NCBI GenBank assembly: GCA_959347315.1
Contig: OY365810.1
Span: 13,047,597-13,111,596 of the forward strand
Length of the DNA: 64,000 nucleotides
Direction of reading: 5' to 3'
Source of the DNA: Bimastos eiseni
Taxonomy: Eukaryota; Annelida; Clitellata; Crassiclitellata; Lumbricidae
Below, piece after piece: positions 34,841-45,575 of the stretch. Position 1 is the first letter of the stretch, and the number at the start of each line of letters is the position of its first letter. Made by a program: the position numbers and the translations under genes. The notes under the pieces are model-generated. The model did not search any database, was not told the DNA's origin, and saw nothing but the letters and a program-made list of their open reading frames with translations.

Positions 34841-34949
34841 CTCAGGGCTACAACCTCTATTATACGAAGCGGCTAGCTCCACAGACGTGTGTGATAAACT
34901 AGCTGAAGAGCAGGCTTGTCCTATCGTACCCAAGGATGATGGTTTTATA
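34841..34949 (-). promoter_or_regulatory. Candidate upstream promoter and untranslated leader exon for the globin gene
   Basis: On the minus strand TATAAAA (34949-34943) is followed about 100 bases on by CCTGAG|GTAAGT, a strong splice donor with the exon ending at 34841. An acceptor-like site (TTACTTGGCAG) sits 19 bases before the globin ATG about 1 kb downstream. Together they would make a short noncoding first exon (about 34919-34841) spliced to 33825. This is inferred from signals alone. Confidence 0.35.
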
Positions 34950-35317
34950 GGGTCTGGCATAATGGTTGACCTATGAACCAGCCCCAAGTGCACCTTTGGT
35001 CGCGTAGAAGACGACGCAGAGGTTTGGTGGGATGGCTAGGGTGAGGAATACGACTCCAACGCTATTGTTTCAACGGGGTCTGTAAGATGTCGCTAGGGTA
35101 ATGCGACAGGGCATTGTCATTTGGAGCCGTGGAATCACTATCGTCTGCGGCAGGAGCAGCAGCATCTGTTAGATGACTCTAGACAATCGGTTCCATTGTC
35201 TAAGAGTAGATAGACGTCCATCGAAAGGCCAAGGGACCCTACATTCTGCCGCTTGTACTGACAAAAAGTACCACAGAATTTATGTTTATCCACATATCCA
35301 ACAAATTCAGCCGACTT

Positions 35318-35392
35318 ATGATGGTGATTATGGTGATGATAATGATGATGACGACGATGATAATGATGATGATGATGACGATGATGTTGATG

Positions 35393-35424
<32 letters not shown>

Positions 35425-35426
35425 GA
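35318..35426. repeat. (GAT)n and (TTGA)n microsatellites
   Basis: GATGATGAC-type triplets are followed by six TTGA units. The segment just after (35430-35530) resembles 46610-46715 (CAACTT..TTATCGTGA.GGCC then AATTCCTTTTT), an unnamed dispersed repeat pair. Confidence 0.85.
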
Positions 35427-36184
35427 GCAGCGGGCAGTAACAGGTCCCAACTTTGTTATCGTGAAGGCCTGGATAAATTCCTTTTTGATTTTAATTTTTG
35501 TAGAGAGGAAAGACAGATTAGGCTGAGTTGAAATAAAAGAACCAGACAGAAGGCATTGAACTGAGAAAGGAAATAAGAACAAACCCAACAGAATAATTAT
35601 TTTGAGGGCGAATCCACAAATAGAGGGATGGAAAAGGTTAAGAAACAACATCGTGATGAGCACCAATGACCTTGTTTGAGCAGAGGAGATGGTAATCACT
35701 ATGAAATCGTGGATAACATGGACCATAATTGTAGAGATGGAGGAAAGGAGAAAATGGAAAAATCAGAGCACGGGAAAAGCAGAACAACGATGTAGAAGAT
35801 TAAACAACAAACTCTGAAGAACAACACAAGAGGGAAGAGAAATAATTATAAAAAGTTAGAGTACTTTCAGTAAAAGGGAAGAAGTCGACAGATGTGACGA
35901 CGGGGAACTGGATGACAGTCAGGGCAGGGAGGAGCAAGAAGAGGAATAGGAAGAGTAGGTGGCACATGGAGAGGTAGGACATTGAGGCGGCAGAGGCAGT
36001 CGAGGGTACATAGCAGACAATCAATTTGGGCTTAGAAAGTGTATGGCAACTATGGGAGACGAGATAGGAAAACTGAGAGTACTACCAGAGAGGAGCTGCC
36101 AAAACGGCCAGTATGCATAATATTATTATAATATGCTTCGTTGATTATGAAGAACCATTGTATATAGTTGACTGAATAAGGCCA

Positions 36185-36340
36185 TTACATGCAATGAGGC
36201 GGATGGCAAGAGATTTTAGATACAGAAGATTGATTGGAGACTTGTACATGAGACAGAAGATGCGAATAGATGGAGAGTACTAGAGCCCAGGACAGATGAG
36301 CAGAGAGGAGCTTGTCTGTGAAGCAGTAGAGATCTGGAGG
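36185..36340 (+). mobile_element. Possible reverse transcriptase scrap
   Basis: One frame reads RRLIGDLYMRQKMRIDGEY, a stop, then SPGQMSREELVCEAVEIW. The DLYxxQ..R..GEY pattern resembles the palm region preceding the RQG motif of LINE reverse transcriptases. It is too short for certainty. Confidence 0.3.
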
Positions 36341-36789
36341 GGCGGATGAAGTAAGAAAGATGAATCAAGGCATTGTGAGAGCCGCACAGTAAAGGATAAC
36401 GCACTGGCGAGCACTGCTAAGGTTTACTCTTCCTTCTATCGCTAGGTGGCGGCGTAAGTTAAATCTTATGTATAACACAGCGGGCTCATTGAGGACTTTG
36501 ACTACTCGTTCTGTGGGCGGGGCATTAATTACACACTGCTGACCTAGTGATAAATACGGCGCTGGCGGGAGGCAGCCAGACCCTGAGAAAGTGCTTCAGC
36601 GCCATCGATGGATGTTCCTCTGAACACTTAACATTCATAGATATCGTCTATGTAATTTTTAGACGTCAACAGCCTGTGTTGCTATAAGATGTCGTTAAAC
36701 TGTTGAATAATATGTATTTTTTATGATGACATTTGCAGAGATTATATCTGGCACAAAAGCAACAAGTCCTACGCACGCCATGTCCCTCT

Positions 36790-36985
36790 CTTCGACACTG
36801 TTGGATATAATACTCTTCAATTGACCGGCAGCCATGCGTGTGAACTATTAGCGACTTCAGTTCCTTGGCCTCAGCATATGAGTGCAAGTGACCAATCGTC
36901 TCCCGCGCTGTCTGGGCAGAGATTTGAACTGAAGACCTCTTGGATGACACGCCAGCATGCTTACCACTACGCCATCGCACCCGCC
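36790..36985 (-). mobile_element. tRNA-derived SINE, family B
   Basis: On the minus strand GATGGCGTAGTGGTAAGC and CAGTTCAAATCTCTG form A- and B-box-like motifs near the 5' side, followed by a tail containing CATATGCTGAGGCCAAGGAA. The tail matches the plus-strand copy at 52355-52560. Confidence 0.65.
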
Positions 36986-37417
36986 ACAAACGACAACATT
37001 TATTGCGTATGAAATAACTTACCCTGTGGCTTTATATGATTACTAAGAGATTACACTGTCTGCACGCTGGCGAGTATCACAATATAATGTAGGCCTAATC
37101 GTAATAATTTTAACAGGCAGGCAGGCAGACAGTATACTGACACTCAGACAGATAGAGACAGATGTTTATCATCATCGTATGTCGTAGTCATCATCACGGT
37201 TATAGTCATCTTCATCGGCGTCGTCGTCGCCATCATCAGCATCGCTCTCTTTACTATTCGGCCCTATTATCATCGTGAGTATTATTAAGAATAGGCCTAT
37301 TGTTATTATGTAGTTATTATTATTCGGCACTATTATTATTATTATCCCCATTCGTTGTTGAGATCCAGTATTTCAAAAGTAGGCTGCTGCTGCGCCACCA
37401 CATTGAACCGCGGGACA

Positions 37418-37418
<1 letters not shown>

Positions 37419-37455
<37 letters not shown>

Positions 37456-39243
37456 CTGTCCTCGACCTTGATATCCTGTGCGAATGTGCCTCGGAATGCG
37501 ACAGCGTTATATCGGTGCGTGCAAATCGAATGGCGCTGGTAAAGGTGTCTGGTCTCGAGTGGGTCCTCTGAGACAGCTGTCAATCGTCGGTCTAACTCAG
37601 TTAGAAAGTCAGTGCCTTCTTTATTGATGGGCCCCAAAGTTTCTAGTGCAATTGGAACAAAACGGTGCGTAGTGGGGATTGTAGCGTATTTGGCGGTTTT
37701 AAGTGCTGCGGCCAGTTTGGCCGCTCCGCTTGGTGTTGTAGATGTCAGATGGACGTATGATGCGGCGCATGTATGGACGCTGGTGGCGTCCCAAGTGATG
37801 TATTTGCCACGCGACCATGGGATCAGCGTCGCCCCATTTGGTCGCTTGCCGTCACTACGGAACATCCCAGGCGGTTCCTTGGTGCTTGGGGTGTCCGCTC
37901 TCTGGAGGACCCTTCATGTGACGTCATTCATTGTGAAGGTTTCTGCTGGATCGTCCCCCAGATTCTTTGCAGACCAGACCGTGGTGTCCTTCTTGGTCCG
38001 TCGTTTCGCCGCATTGGCACTGGTGTGGCGCGCATAGGTTTAGGTCTAAGCGTAGGCTCATCGCCATTCTGATGGCCTCATTGCTAAGACATAGACCGCA
38101 TGATGTTATGGGTACTGTAGACAACTAGTCGCCCGCGTGTGGAGATATCACTGTCCCTAATCTTGCCCTGTTGAGTGGGTTGTTAAGTGAGAACCACAAT
38201 TCTGCTCTGTCTAGATCTATCAAGAGTCTTTCCCGTGCTTTCTGATCATAGACTCTTCTCGACTCGGCATTGACGTACTGCGGGCCCGCAGTATTTCCTC
38301 CAACAGATCGGCCGTATAGTCTCTGCCGTCGAGGATTGATGCCCCGAGATTTCTGGTTGGTGCAGCCGACGCTAGATAGGCAGAAGAAGCCAGCATCGCT
38401 ACCTTTCTAATCCCGAGACCACCATCTATGATCGGGAGTGTGGCATGTTTCCAATGGATATCATCGAGTTTGATGTTGATCATCGCTTCCAGTCCAAGTC
38501 TCATGTGGTTGTCTATTATCTCCATGAGCGGATGACCCCAACATTGGGCGGAACGCAGTAAGTATGTCATCCTCGGGGCACGGAAACATGATCGTAGTAG
38601 TACCAGCGCACCATGTGTTGGAAGGTCCATCAGATTGCTCACAGCTTGATTCATTGTGTCTAAGTGGTCTGGAAGAGCATCATCTAGAGCCTTTCCCTTG
38701 AAGAGTGGCGCCCATAGAAGTAGCATAGTCTCTCGGTTTGTCCGCTGGAAGTCGTTGAAGCCGTTTTCTGATGTTCAGAATTTCGATTTTCTGTCTATTC
38801 AATCGAATGCCTAAAGTTGCTTCCAACTCTGTTATGAGGGTCAGGTCATGGCGAACATCCTCTGGTCTTCCCCCAGTGAGATGTCGTCCAGGTACCCCAA
38901 TGGGAAGCTGGAGATCATCGAGCGCAGAGCTGGCTGGAGGGGCAGGCAGAATAGCAGAGGGCCCAGGGGGTTCCCCTGCTGTGGCCCCATTTGTGATTGC
39001 ACCTTGTACGGCCCAAACTGGAGAACTGATTCTGCGGAGTAAGCTTGGTGTACGAAAGCGTAGAGTTCAGATATTGTTTCGCGAACTGCTTGCAACATTG
39101 CATCTCTTCTCAGGGAGTTAAAGGCGTTTTCGAAATCTAGCTTAATGAAGACGTAGTCCGGTGGCATGTCCTTTATAAAAGCTTTGGCAGCGTGAACCGC
39201 AGCCTCTCATCCTCCAGGAGCTGCAATGCCAAACTGAAGTGGG
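37419..39243 (-). mobile_element. Non-LTR retrotransposon copy D (RT to 3' end, frameshifted)
   Basis: On the minus strand reverse transcriptase motifs read in order: FIKLDFENAFNSLRRDAML, GPQQGNPLGPLLF and GYLDDISLG (39167-38841), then after a frameshift DVRHDLTLITELEATLGI and the thumb-like region with HATLPIIDGGLGIRKVA (38726-38220). A Cys/His segment CQCGETTDQEGHHGLVC (about 38050-37950) and a conserved C-terminal domain (RSDGKRPNGATLIPW; RFVPIALETLGPIN) follow to 37452. The 3' end is an (ATT)n tract at 37419-37454. The 5' end is truncated just before the RT and abuts the (ATT)n tail of copy C. At least three frame changes make it non-autonomous. Clade is not assigned; triplet tails of this kind are known in the I group. 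Confidence 0.85.
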
Positions 39244-39718
39244 GCAAATTATTATTATAATTATTATTATAATTATTATCGACTACCTCCAAATTATTAT
39301 TATTTCATTATTATTATATTTATTATTTTTATTGTGAGTTGATTTCATCTATTTAATGGTGATGTCGTCCGGAGTAGCCCTGCTCGTTGGACTCCTGAGC
39401 AGCGAAAGTTCCCTTGAAAGCAACTGCGTTGTAGCGTTGAATAATCATCGAGATGCGCTGGTAGAGAAAAGTCGTCTCCCTCTGCTCCCCAGTGACGGCG
39501 CTCAGTGTGTGTCCCAGTTCTAAAAGGAAGCTTTGGCCTTCGGAATTGATGGGGCCAAAGGTTTCGAATGCCACCCGTGTGAAGACGTACGTGGAGGCTA
39601 GCTCGGCATATTTCTGAGTTTTGAGGTTCGCCACCCTCTCGGCCGCAGCGCCCGCTCTTTGTTATGTTTCTGGCAGATACGACGTTGCCATTGTATCTGA
39701 GACTGTCGCGTCCCATGT
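39244..39718 (-). mobile_element. Non-LTR retrotransposon copy C (3' fragment)
   Basis: Minus-strand frames encode the same C-terminal domain as copy D (WDATVSDTMATSYLPET, then VFTRVAFETFGPINSEG and RYNAVAFKGTFAAQ). It ends in an ATT-rich tail at 39244-39330. Its 5' end touches the pure (ATT)n tail of copy B, so it looks inserted into that tail. Confidence 0.8.
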
Positions 39719-39719
39719 A

Positions 39720-39766
<47 letters not shown>

Positions 39767-40349
39767 GTCACATATAGTGCTATTCATCATTGGCATTGCC
39801 AACGGATCTGTCATCAGGCTATCTGGGTCACCGCTTGTCAGTGGATTGTAATCTTGACATAGTGCCCTGAAAAGCCACCGCATTGAAACGTTAGATCAAT
39901 GCCGACAAGTTCTGGAAAAGGAAGTTTGTCTCTCGGGTGTCACCGGTAGTTGTCGAAAGTCGGCGTCCAGTCTCAGACAGAAAGTCGAGGCCCTCACTAT
40001 TGAGGGGACCGAATGTTTCTATAGCGATTGGAACAAAAGTGTAATTCTTCTCTAGCTCAGAATATTTTATGTGTTTCCTTGTGGCTGCTATCTCCGCCGC
40101 TCCTCCAGCTGTGGAAGCTGTCTCGGGGATATAAGAAGCGGCCACTGTGTCCACCACAGTCGCGTCCCAAAGTAAGGCTCGCCCCCACTCCACGCTATCA
40201 GGGTCTGCCCGTCCGGTCTCTTTCCATCTAATCTGGAAAGACCTGACGGTTCCTTGACCGCTGGAATACCGGCTCTGTTGAGGCTGCGATGGATAAGGTC
40301 GTTGATATTACAGTGCCTTGCTTGACGGTCAAAACCCAATGAACAGGAC
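39719..40349 (-). mobile_element. Non-LTR retrotransposon copy B (3' fragment)
   Basis: Minus-strand reading starts within the Cys/His region (RHCNINDLIHRSLNRAGIPA, LDGKRPDGQTLIAW) and continues through FVPIAIETFGPLNSEG. It carries a 3' UTR with a CATTGGCATTGCCAACG stretch that recurs at 40415, and ends in an (ATT)n tract at 39719-39765. The frame is broken between 40190 and 40088. Confidence 0.8.
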
Positions 40350-40452
40350 TATTATTATCATTATTATTATCATCATCATCATCATTGTTAGCTGTAATAT
40401 GGCAATATTCATCATTGGCATTGCCAACGGATCTGTCATCAGGCCATCCGAT
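40350..40452 (-). mobile_element. Non-LTR retrotransposon copy E (3' UTR stub)
   Basis: Only the last part of the 3' UTR remains: about 45 bases nearly identical to the 3' UTR of copy B (around 39785-39831), followed on the minus strand by an impure (ATT/ATC)n tail at 40350-40386. Confidence 0.65.
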
Positions 40453-40708
40453 GACATTATCATTACTATTATTATTACGGTTATCATCGTCGTCATCATC
40501 ACTGTCTTCATTTTGGTCGTCCTTATTGTCACCGCTGTAATCATCAATAGTTTGAATTACGGCGCGTTGTAGTAAATTCATTATAGACTGCCTATTAGGA
40601 GTTTATGTATGCGTGACGTCATGCGCGCTTATTGTTTGCGATGCCTTCATTCCGAGTTTCTTGCTGGAGATACTTATACGATAGACTTTTCCTAGTACAG
40701 TCTCTCGC

Positions 40709-41640
40709 TTGGAAATAATCATTTTTTCTGTTCTGCGTTCGCAGATTTCTAAGGTTATATCGACGCCCGCAGCGTGTGTTGGTCACGCCGACCACGCGTC
40801 TGAGCTGGCCGCTGACGATGATAAGGATGACGGTTCCTCCGTCGACACCGACATCGTCGACGCCACTCCTACCTCGTCCTCTGATCGACATCCTCTCTCT
40901 CGCCTGGCCAACGGCTAGAAGGCTGAAGTGTCTTCACGAACCGATGACGCCTCCCCCGCCTGCGAAATGCCAAAGATCGAGAGCGTCGTGAGGGTTGTCC
41001 TTGAGAGCGACCACTACGACTCCGCCATTCCGGAATTCGTAGGAGAGTACACTGTCTCCGAGGAATCGATGAATCTACGGCCTCCGACTCCGCTGATCGA
41101 CTCCAACATCCGCCCTCCGTCAAAAGTAACGAGTCAGCCATCAAGACGTTTTCTAGGAGCGACCGACGAATAAGCTGGACCACTCAATGCTGTCCTGATG
41201 ATTCCGACCCGTCACCTGTCATTTTAAAATACGAATAGCCAAAGAAGGTGAAATCGACTTAAGATCTACCTCCAAAAATCGCTCCTCACACCCCATACGA
41301 CGAAATCCCAGATATCTACAGAGGCTATTCTGCAGTCGAACATCAACCGGCCATCAACAATCGACCGTCTGAAGTAGATACCCGCCCAACCATCGTCTCA
41401 CCGTTTCTCAAGAGGCACAAGTCCCTCTACCGAACCGTCAGCTGTGTTCGCAAGCGGTCGACTTGTATACTCTTGAGGCAGACGACGATGAATCTACATG
41501 TTCCTCCTATCCACTGCAGTGGAAACGTCGCCGCAGCAGCAGAGGACAGCGACGAACTTGAGAAGGCAGTCAAGGACATACAGCAAGAGAGGAGAACAGG
41601 AACAACAGCAACAGCAGCTGCTGCAGAAGCCAGCTGCACC
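40709..41640 (+). pseudogene. Possible decayed coding sequence of unknown origin
   Basis: A GC-rich plus-strand frame runs from 40709 to 41173 with a single TAG at 40916; parts read ADDDKDDGSSVDTDIVDATP and IPEFVGEYTVSEESMNLRPP. A second frame is open from 41263 to 41793 (PYDEIPDIYRGYSAVEHQPA; SPFLKRHKSLYRTVSCVRKR) and runs into the minisatellite. The composition differs from the surrounding AT-rich DNA and looks protein-derived, with acidic/Ser-rich then basic parts. No domain is recognised. It may be a broken host gene, an unidentified exon set, or part of a mobile element. Confidence 0.3.
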
Positions 41641-42175
41641 AGCATTGGAAGGCATCCATCTACTGTAGAGAGAGAAAGCAGCAGCCAGCTGGACCACTCA
41701 GCGACACTCTGGTGGAAGGCATTCATCCGTTGCCAGAGAGAGAAAGAGAGAAGCAGCAGCAGACGCCAACTGCATCATTCGGCCACTCTCTGACAGAAGG
41801 CATAAATATACTGCCGAAGAGAGAGAGAACAGCAGCAGATGCCACCTGCATCATTCAGCCACCCTCTGATGGAATGCATTCATGTACTGCCGAAGAAAGA
41901 GAGACAGAGCGGCAGCTGCATCATTCGGGCACCCTCTGATGGAAGGCATCCATCTACTGCCGAAGAGAGAGAGCAGCATAAGCCAGCTGCATCGCTCATC
42001 GGCTACCCTCGGATGGAAGGCATTCATCCGATGCCAGAGTGAGAAAGCAGCAGCAGCCAGCCGCAACATTCGGTCACCCTCTGAAGGAAGGCATCCATCT
42101 ACTGCCGGAAAGACAGAGACAGAGAGACAGAGAGACAGAGACAGAGAGAGAGGCAGGAACAGAGACAGAGTGAGG

Positions 42176-42207
<32 letters not shown>

Positions 42208-42769
42208 GAAAGACCAGCAGCAGATGCCATCTGCAGCATTCACCCACCCTCACCCGCATCTTCTAGCTGTATCCATCAGCTACCCTCTGTTGGTAGGCAT
42301 ACATCCGTTGCCAGAGAGAGACAGAGAACAGCAACATCCGCCATCAGCATCATTAGTCCACCCTCTGATGGAAGGCATCCATCCACTGCCGAAGAGAGAC
42401 AACAGAAGCAGATGCCAGCTGCATCATTCGACCACCCTATGATGGAAGGCATTCATCTACTGTCGAGGAGAGAGAGAGACCAGCAGCAGATGCCAGCTGC
42501 ATCATTCAGCCACCCTCTTGCAATACATTCATGTACTGCTGAAGAAAGAGAGATAGAGCGGCAGCTGCATCATTCGGGCACCCTCTGATGGAAGGCATCC
42601 ATCTACTGCCAATAAGAGAGAGCAGCATAAGCCCACTGCATCGGTCGTCGGCTACCCACGGATGGAAGGCATCCACCGATGCCAGAGTGAGAGAGCAGCA
42701 GCAGCCAGCCGCAACATTCGGTCACCCTCTGAAGGAAGGCATCCATCTACTGCCGGAACGACAGAGACT

Positions 42770-42801
<32 letters not shown>

Positions 42802-43037
42802 GACAGAGAGAGAGGCCGGAACAGAGACAGAGTGAGGGAGAGAGAGAGAGAGGCAGAGAGAGAGAGAGAGAGACCAGCAGCAGATGCCAGCTGCATCATC
42901 CAGCCACCCTCTAATGGGAGGCATCCATCTACTGCCGATGAAAAAGAGAGAACAGCAGCAGAAGCCGGCTGCATCATTCGACAACCCTCTGATGGAAGGC
43001 ATCCATCTACTGCCGATGACAGAGAGAGAGAGAGAGA

Positions 43038-43113
<76 letters not shown>

Positions 43114-44290
43114 AGCAGCAGCAGCAGCAGATGCCGGCTGCATCATTCGACAACCCTCTGATGGAAGGTATTCATCTACTGCCAAGAAGAGAGGGCAGCA
43201 TCTGCCTTCCATCAGAGGGTGGTTGAATGAATCATCTGGCATCTGCAGCTGCTCTCTCTCTACGGCATTAGATGGATGCCATCCATCAGAGGGTGGTCGA
43301 ATGATACATCTGGCATCTGCTGCTGCTCTCTCTCTCTCGTCGGCGGTAGATAAATGCCTTCCATCAGAGGGCGGTCGAACGATGCAGCCAGCTGCATCAT
43401 TCCGCCACCCTGTGACGGTTATCATTCATCTACTGCGAAGAGAGAGTGAGAGAAGCAGCAGCAGCCAGCAGCCAGCTGCATCATTCTACCACCCTCTGAT
43501 GGAAGGCATGCATCTACTGCCGAACAGAGAGAGTGCAGCAGCAGATGCTAGCTGCCTCAATCGACCACCCTCTGATGGAAGGCATCCATCTATTGCCGTA
43601 GAGAGAGAGCAGCTGCAGATGCCAGATGAATCATTCGACCACCCTCTGTTGGAAGGCATCCATCGACTGCCAGAAAGAGAGAGCAGCAGCAGCAGATGCT
43701 AGCGGCATCATTAGACCTTCCTCTAATGGAAGGCATCCATCTACTGGCGCCGACAGAGAGAGCAGTAGCTGATGCTTGCTGCATCATTCGATCACCCTCT
43801 GATGGAAGGCATCCATCTACTGCCGACGAGATAGAGCAGCAGCATCTGCCAGCTGCATCATTCGACCACCCAGTGATGGAAGTCATCCAGCTACTGCCGA
43901 AGAGAGAGAGAGAGCGACCAACATCTGCATCACTCTGCCACCCTTTGATGAAAGGCATCCATTTACTGCCGAAGAGAGAGAGAACCGCAATAGATGCCAG
44001 ATGCATCATTCGACCATCCATTGATGGATGGCATTGATCAGTTGTGCGAGAGAGAGCAGCAGCAGCAGCCAGTTGCATCATTCAGCCACCCTCTGATGGA
44101 GGGCATCCAGCTACAGCCGAACAGAGAGAGAGAGAGCAGCAACAGATGCCAGTTGCCTCAATCGACCACGCTCTCATGGAAATCATCCATCTACTGCCGA
44201 GTAGAAAGAGAGACAGAGCAGCAGCTATGCTGCATCGTTCAACCACCCTCTGATGGAAGGCATCCATCTACAGCCGAAGAGTGAGATGGC
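41640..44290. repeat. 70-80-bp minisatellite array, about 35 units
   Basis: Each unit contains CCACCCTCTGATGGAAGGCA, TCCATCTACTGCCGA, a GAGA run, AGCAGCAGATGCCAGCTGCA and TCATTCG. Spacing between successive CCCTCTGATGG motifs is 68-78 bp. Several units have long GA or GT expansions (42100-42200, 42760-42880, 43020-43110). Units at 43198-43395 are inverted relative to the rest. Both strands carry long open frames (for example 42884-43702 and 43425-42652), which follow from the repeat and are not supported as genes. Confidence 0.95.
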
Positions 44291-44299
44291 ACTCATCCG

Positions 44300-45237
44300 T
44301 TGCGAGAGAGAGCAGCTGCAGCAGATGACAGCGTGGTGACGCAAGGAGCAACGCTGGGCCCTCTTACACACAAATCCGTGGTGACACTTCGGGCCCACAA
44401 TCTCATCGCACTGGTAGCTATGAGGGCCACATATGACCACGCCCAATCTCAAGCCTTCCGACACCCTAACTGCCTCGTTGTCGAGGACGAGACCGCATGC
44501 AGCAATGGGTAGAGCGGTGAGCCAATCGGCAGAATGGGGGCTGCATCCAGCATCCAGTCTTGCATACTCGACAAGCCCAGCGTCCCGCGGCGGATCGTAG
44601 CCTTATCCTCATCGACAAGTGGACGGTCCTAGATGCTATGCTTTATTGGTTCGGGCTGAAATATCTTGGGTAGGGAATCGCGCCGTGCCTTCATCAGGAC
44701 GCCCCTGAAATCGTCCATAGACACATCCACTTCAGTCAGGATGGCGGACTGCAGGTCTAGGGTAGATACGGCTGAGGCAAAACGATCCTAGAGTCATCGG
44801 ACCCGACCCATCACAGGGCAGATCCAGCTCAGCTTCTGGCAGGTCGGGACCCCAAGCCATTTCATGGACCTGGTCATACTGATCTTAGTCATATTGCGGT
44901 ACCTAATGGGCTTTGTCGGTTGGGCTAATACAGACGGAGCGAAGTCCAGTAAGGCCTTCCAGGCCGCGGCTTACCCTAGTGTTCTGCATATTTTAAGCAA
45001 TGTTAAGGTCAAAGCTTGGGCTGAGGCCGGGCGGGCACACTTGCAGAAGTGCCTAAGTAACGGTCCGTGGCCCATAGGACGGACCGCTTCAGGGACATGG
45101 CCCGCTCTGGTGGTTCCGTCAGATGGAACAGGCGTGGCCGGTATCTGAGTGAAGGGTTCACCTGGTGATCGAGTCAGTGATTGGCCCCCCGTGGCCTCCG
45201 TGTCTCCGCCACCCCCAACCCTTGCTCCTAATATTTT
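44300..45237 (-). mobile_element. Non-LTR retrotransposon copy A2 (post-RT and Cys/His region)
   Basis: Minus-strand frames give DAGCSPHSADWLTALPIAAC, EGLRLGVVICGPHSYQCDEI and CHHGFVCKRAQR, matching the region just before the C-terminal domain in copy D. The upstream part (SAILTEVDVSMDDF region) is broken by stops. The 3' side ends abruptly at the minisatellite near 44300 instead of reaching a tail. Confidence 0.65.
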
Positions 45238-45541
45238 AATTATTATTATTATTGTTATCATTATAATTATTAGTATTGTTATATTATTATGACTGTTATA
45301 GGTTTTCGTCCTCATCGGGCTTAACGAAAGAGCCCCTGAATGTCACTGCATTAAAACGTTGTGTACAAATAGATAGACGCTGAAAAAGATGAGTTGTTTC
45401 GCGAGGGTCTCCCGTTGCCTGTGTCATACGGTGGCCCAGTTCTTGTAGAAACTCCATTCCGATACGGTTTATGGGGCCCAGTGATTCGATGGCCACTGGT
45501 ACAAAATCATGCGTGGTGGGGAGGGGTGAGCATTTGATGCA
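45238..45541 (-). mobile_element. Non-LTR retrotransposon copy A1 (3' end)
   Basis: Minus-strand reading gives DFVPVAIESLGPINRIGMEF and RFNAVTFRGSFVKPDED, the final domain of the same element, followed by an ATT-rich tail at 45238-45292. Another (ATT)n tract (45542-45565) borders its 5' side, repeating the junction pattern of copies B-D. Confidence 0.75.
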
Positions 45542-45575
45542 CTTATTATTATTATTATTATTATATACTTATAAT

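Larger units (their letters stand above)
33957..36180. other. Globin upstream region and repeats
   Basis: Apart from the candidate leader exon at 34841-34949 and the microsatellites near 35.3 kb, no coding exon is supported. 35440-36070 is purine-rich on the plus strand with scattered short frames. Confidence 0.5.

Noticed and set aside
42652..43702. Overlapping frames of 257 and 272 codons on opposite strands
   Set aside because: Both are repeat peptides of the 70-80-bp array with no start context, splice sites or domain.
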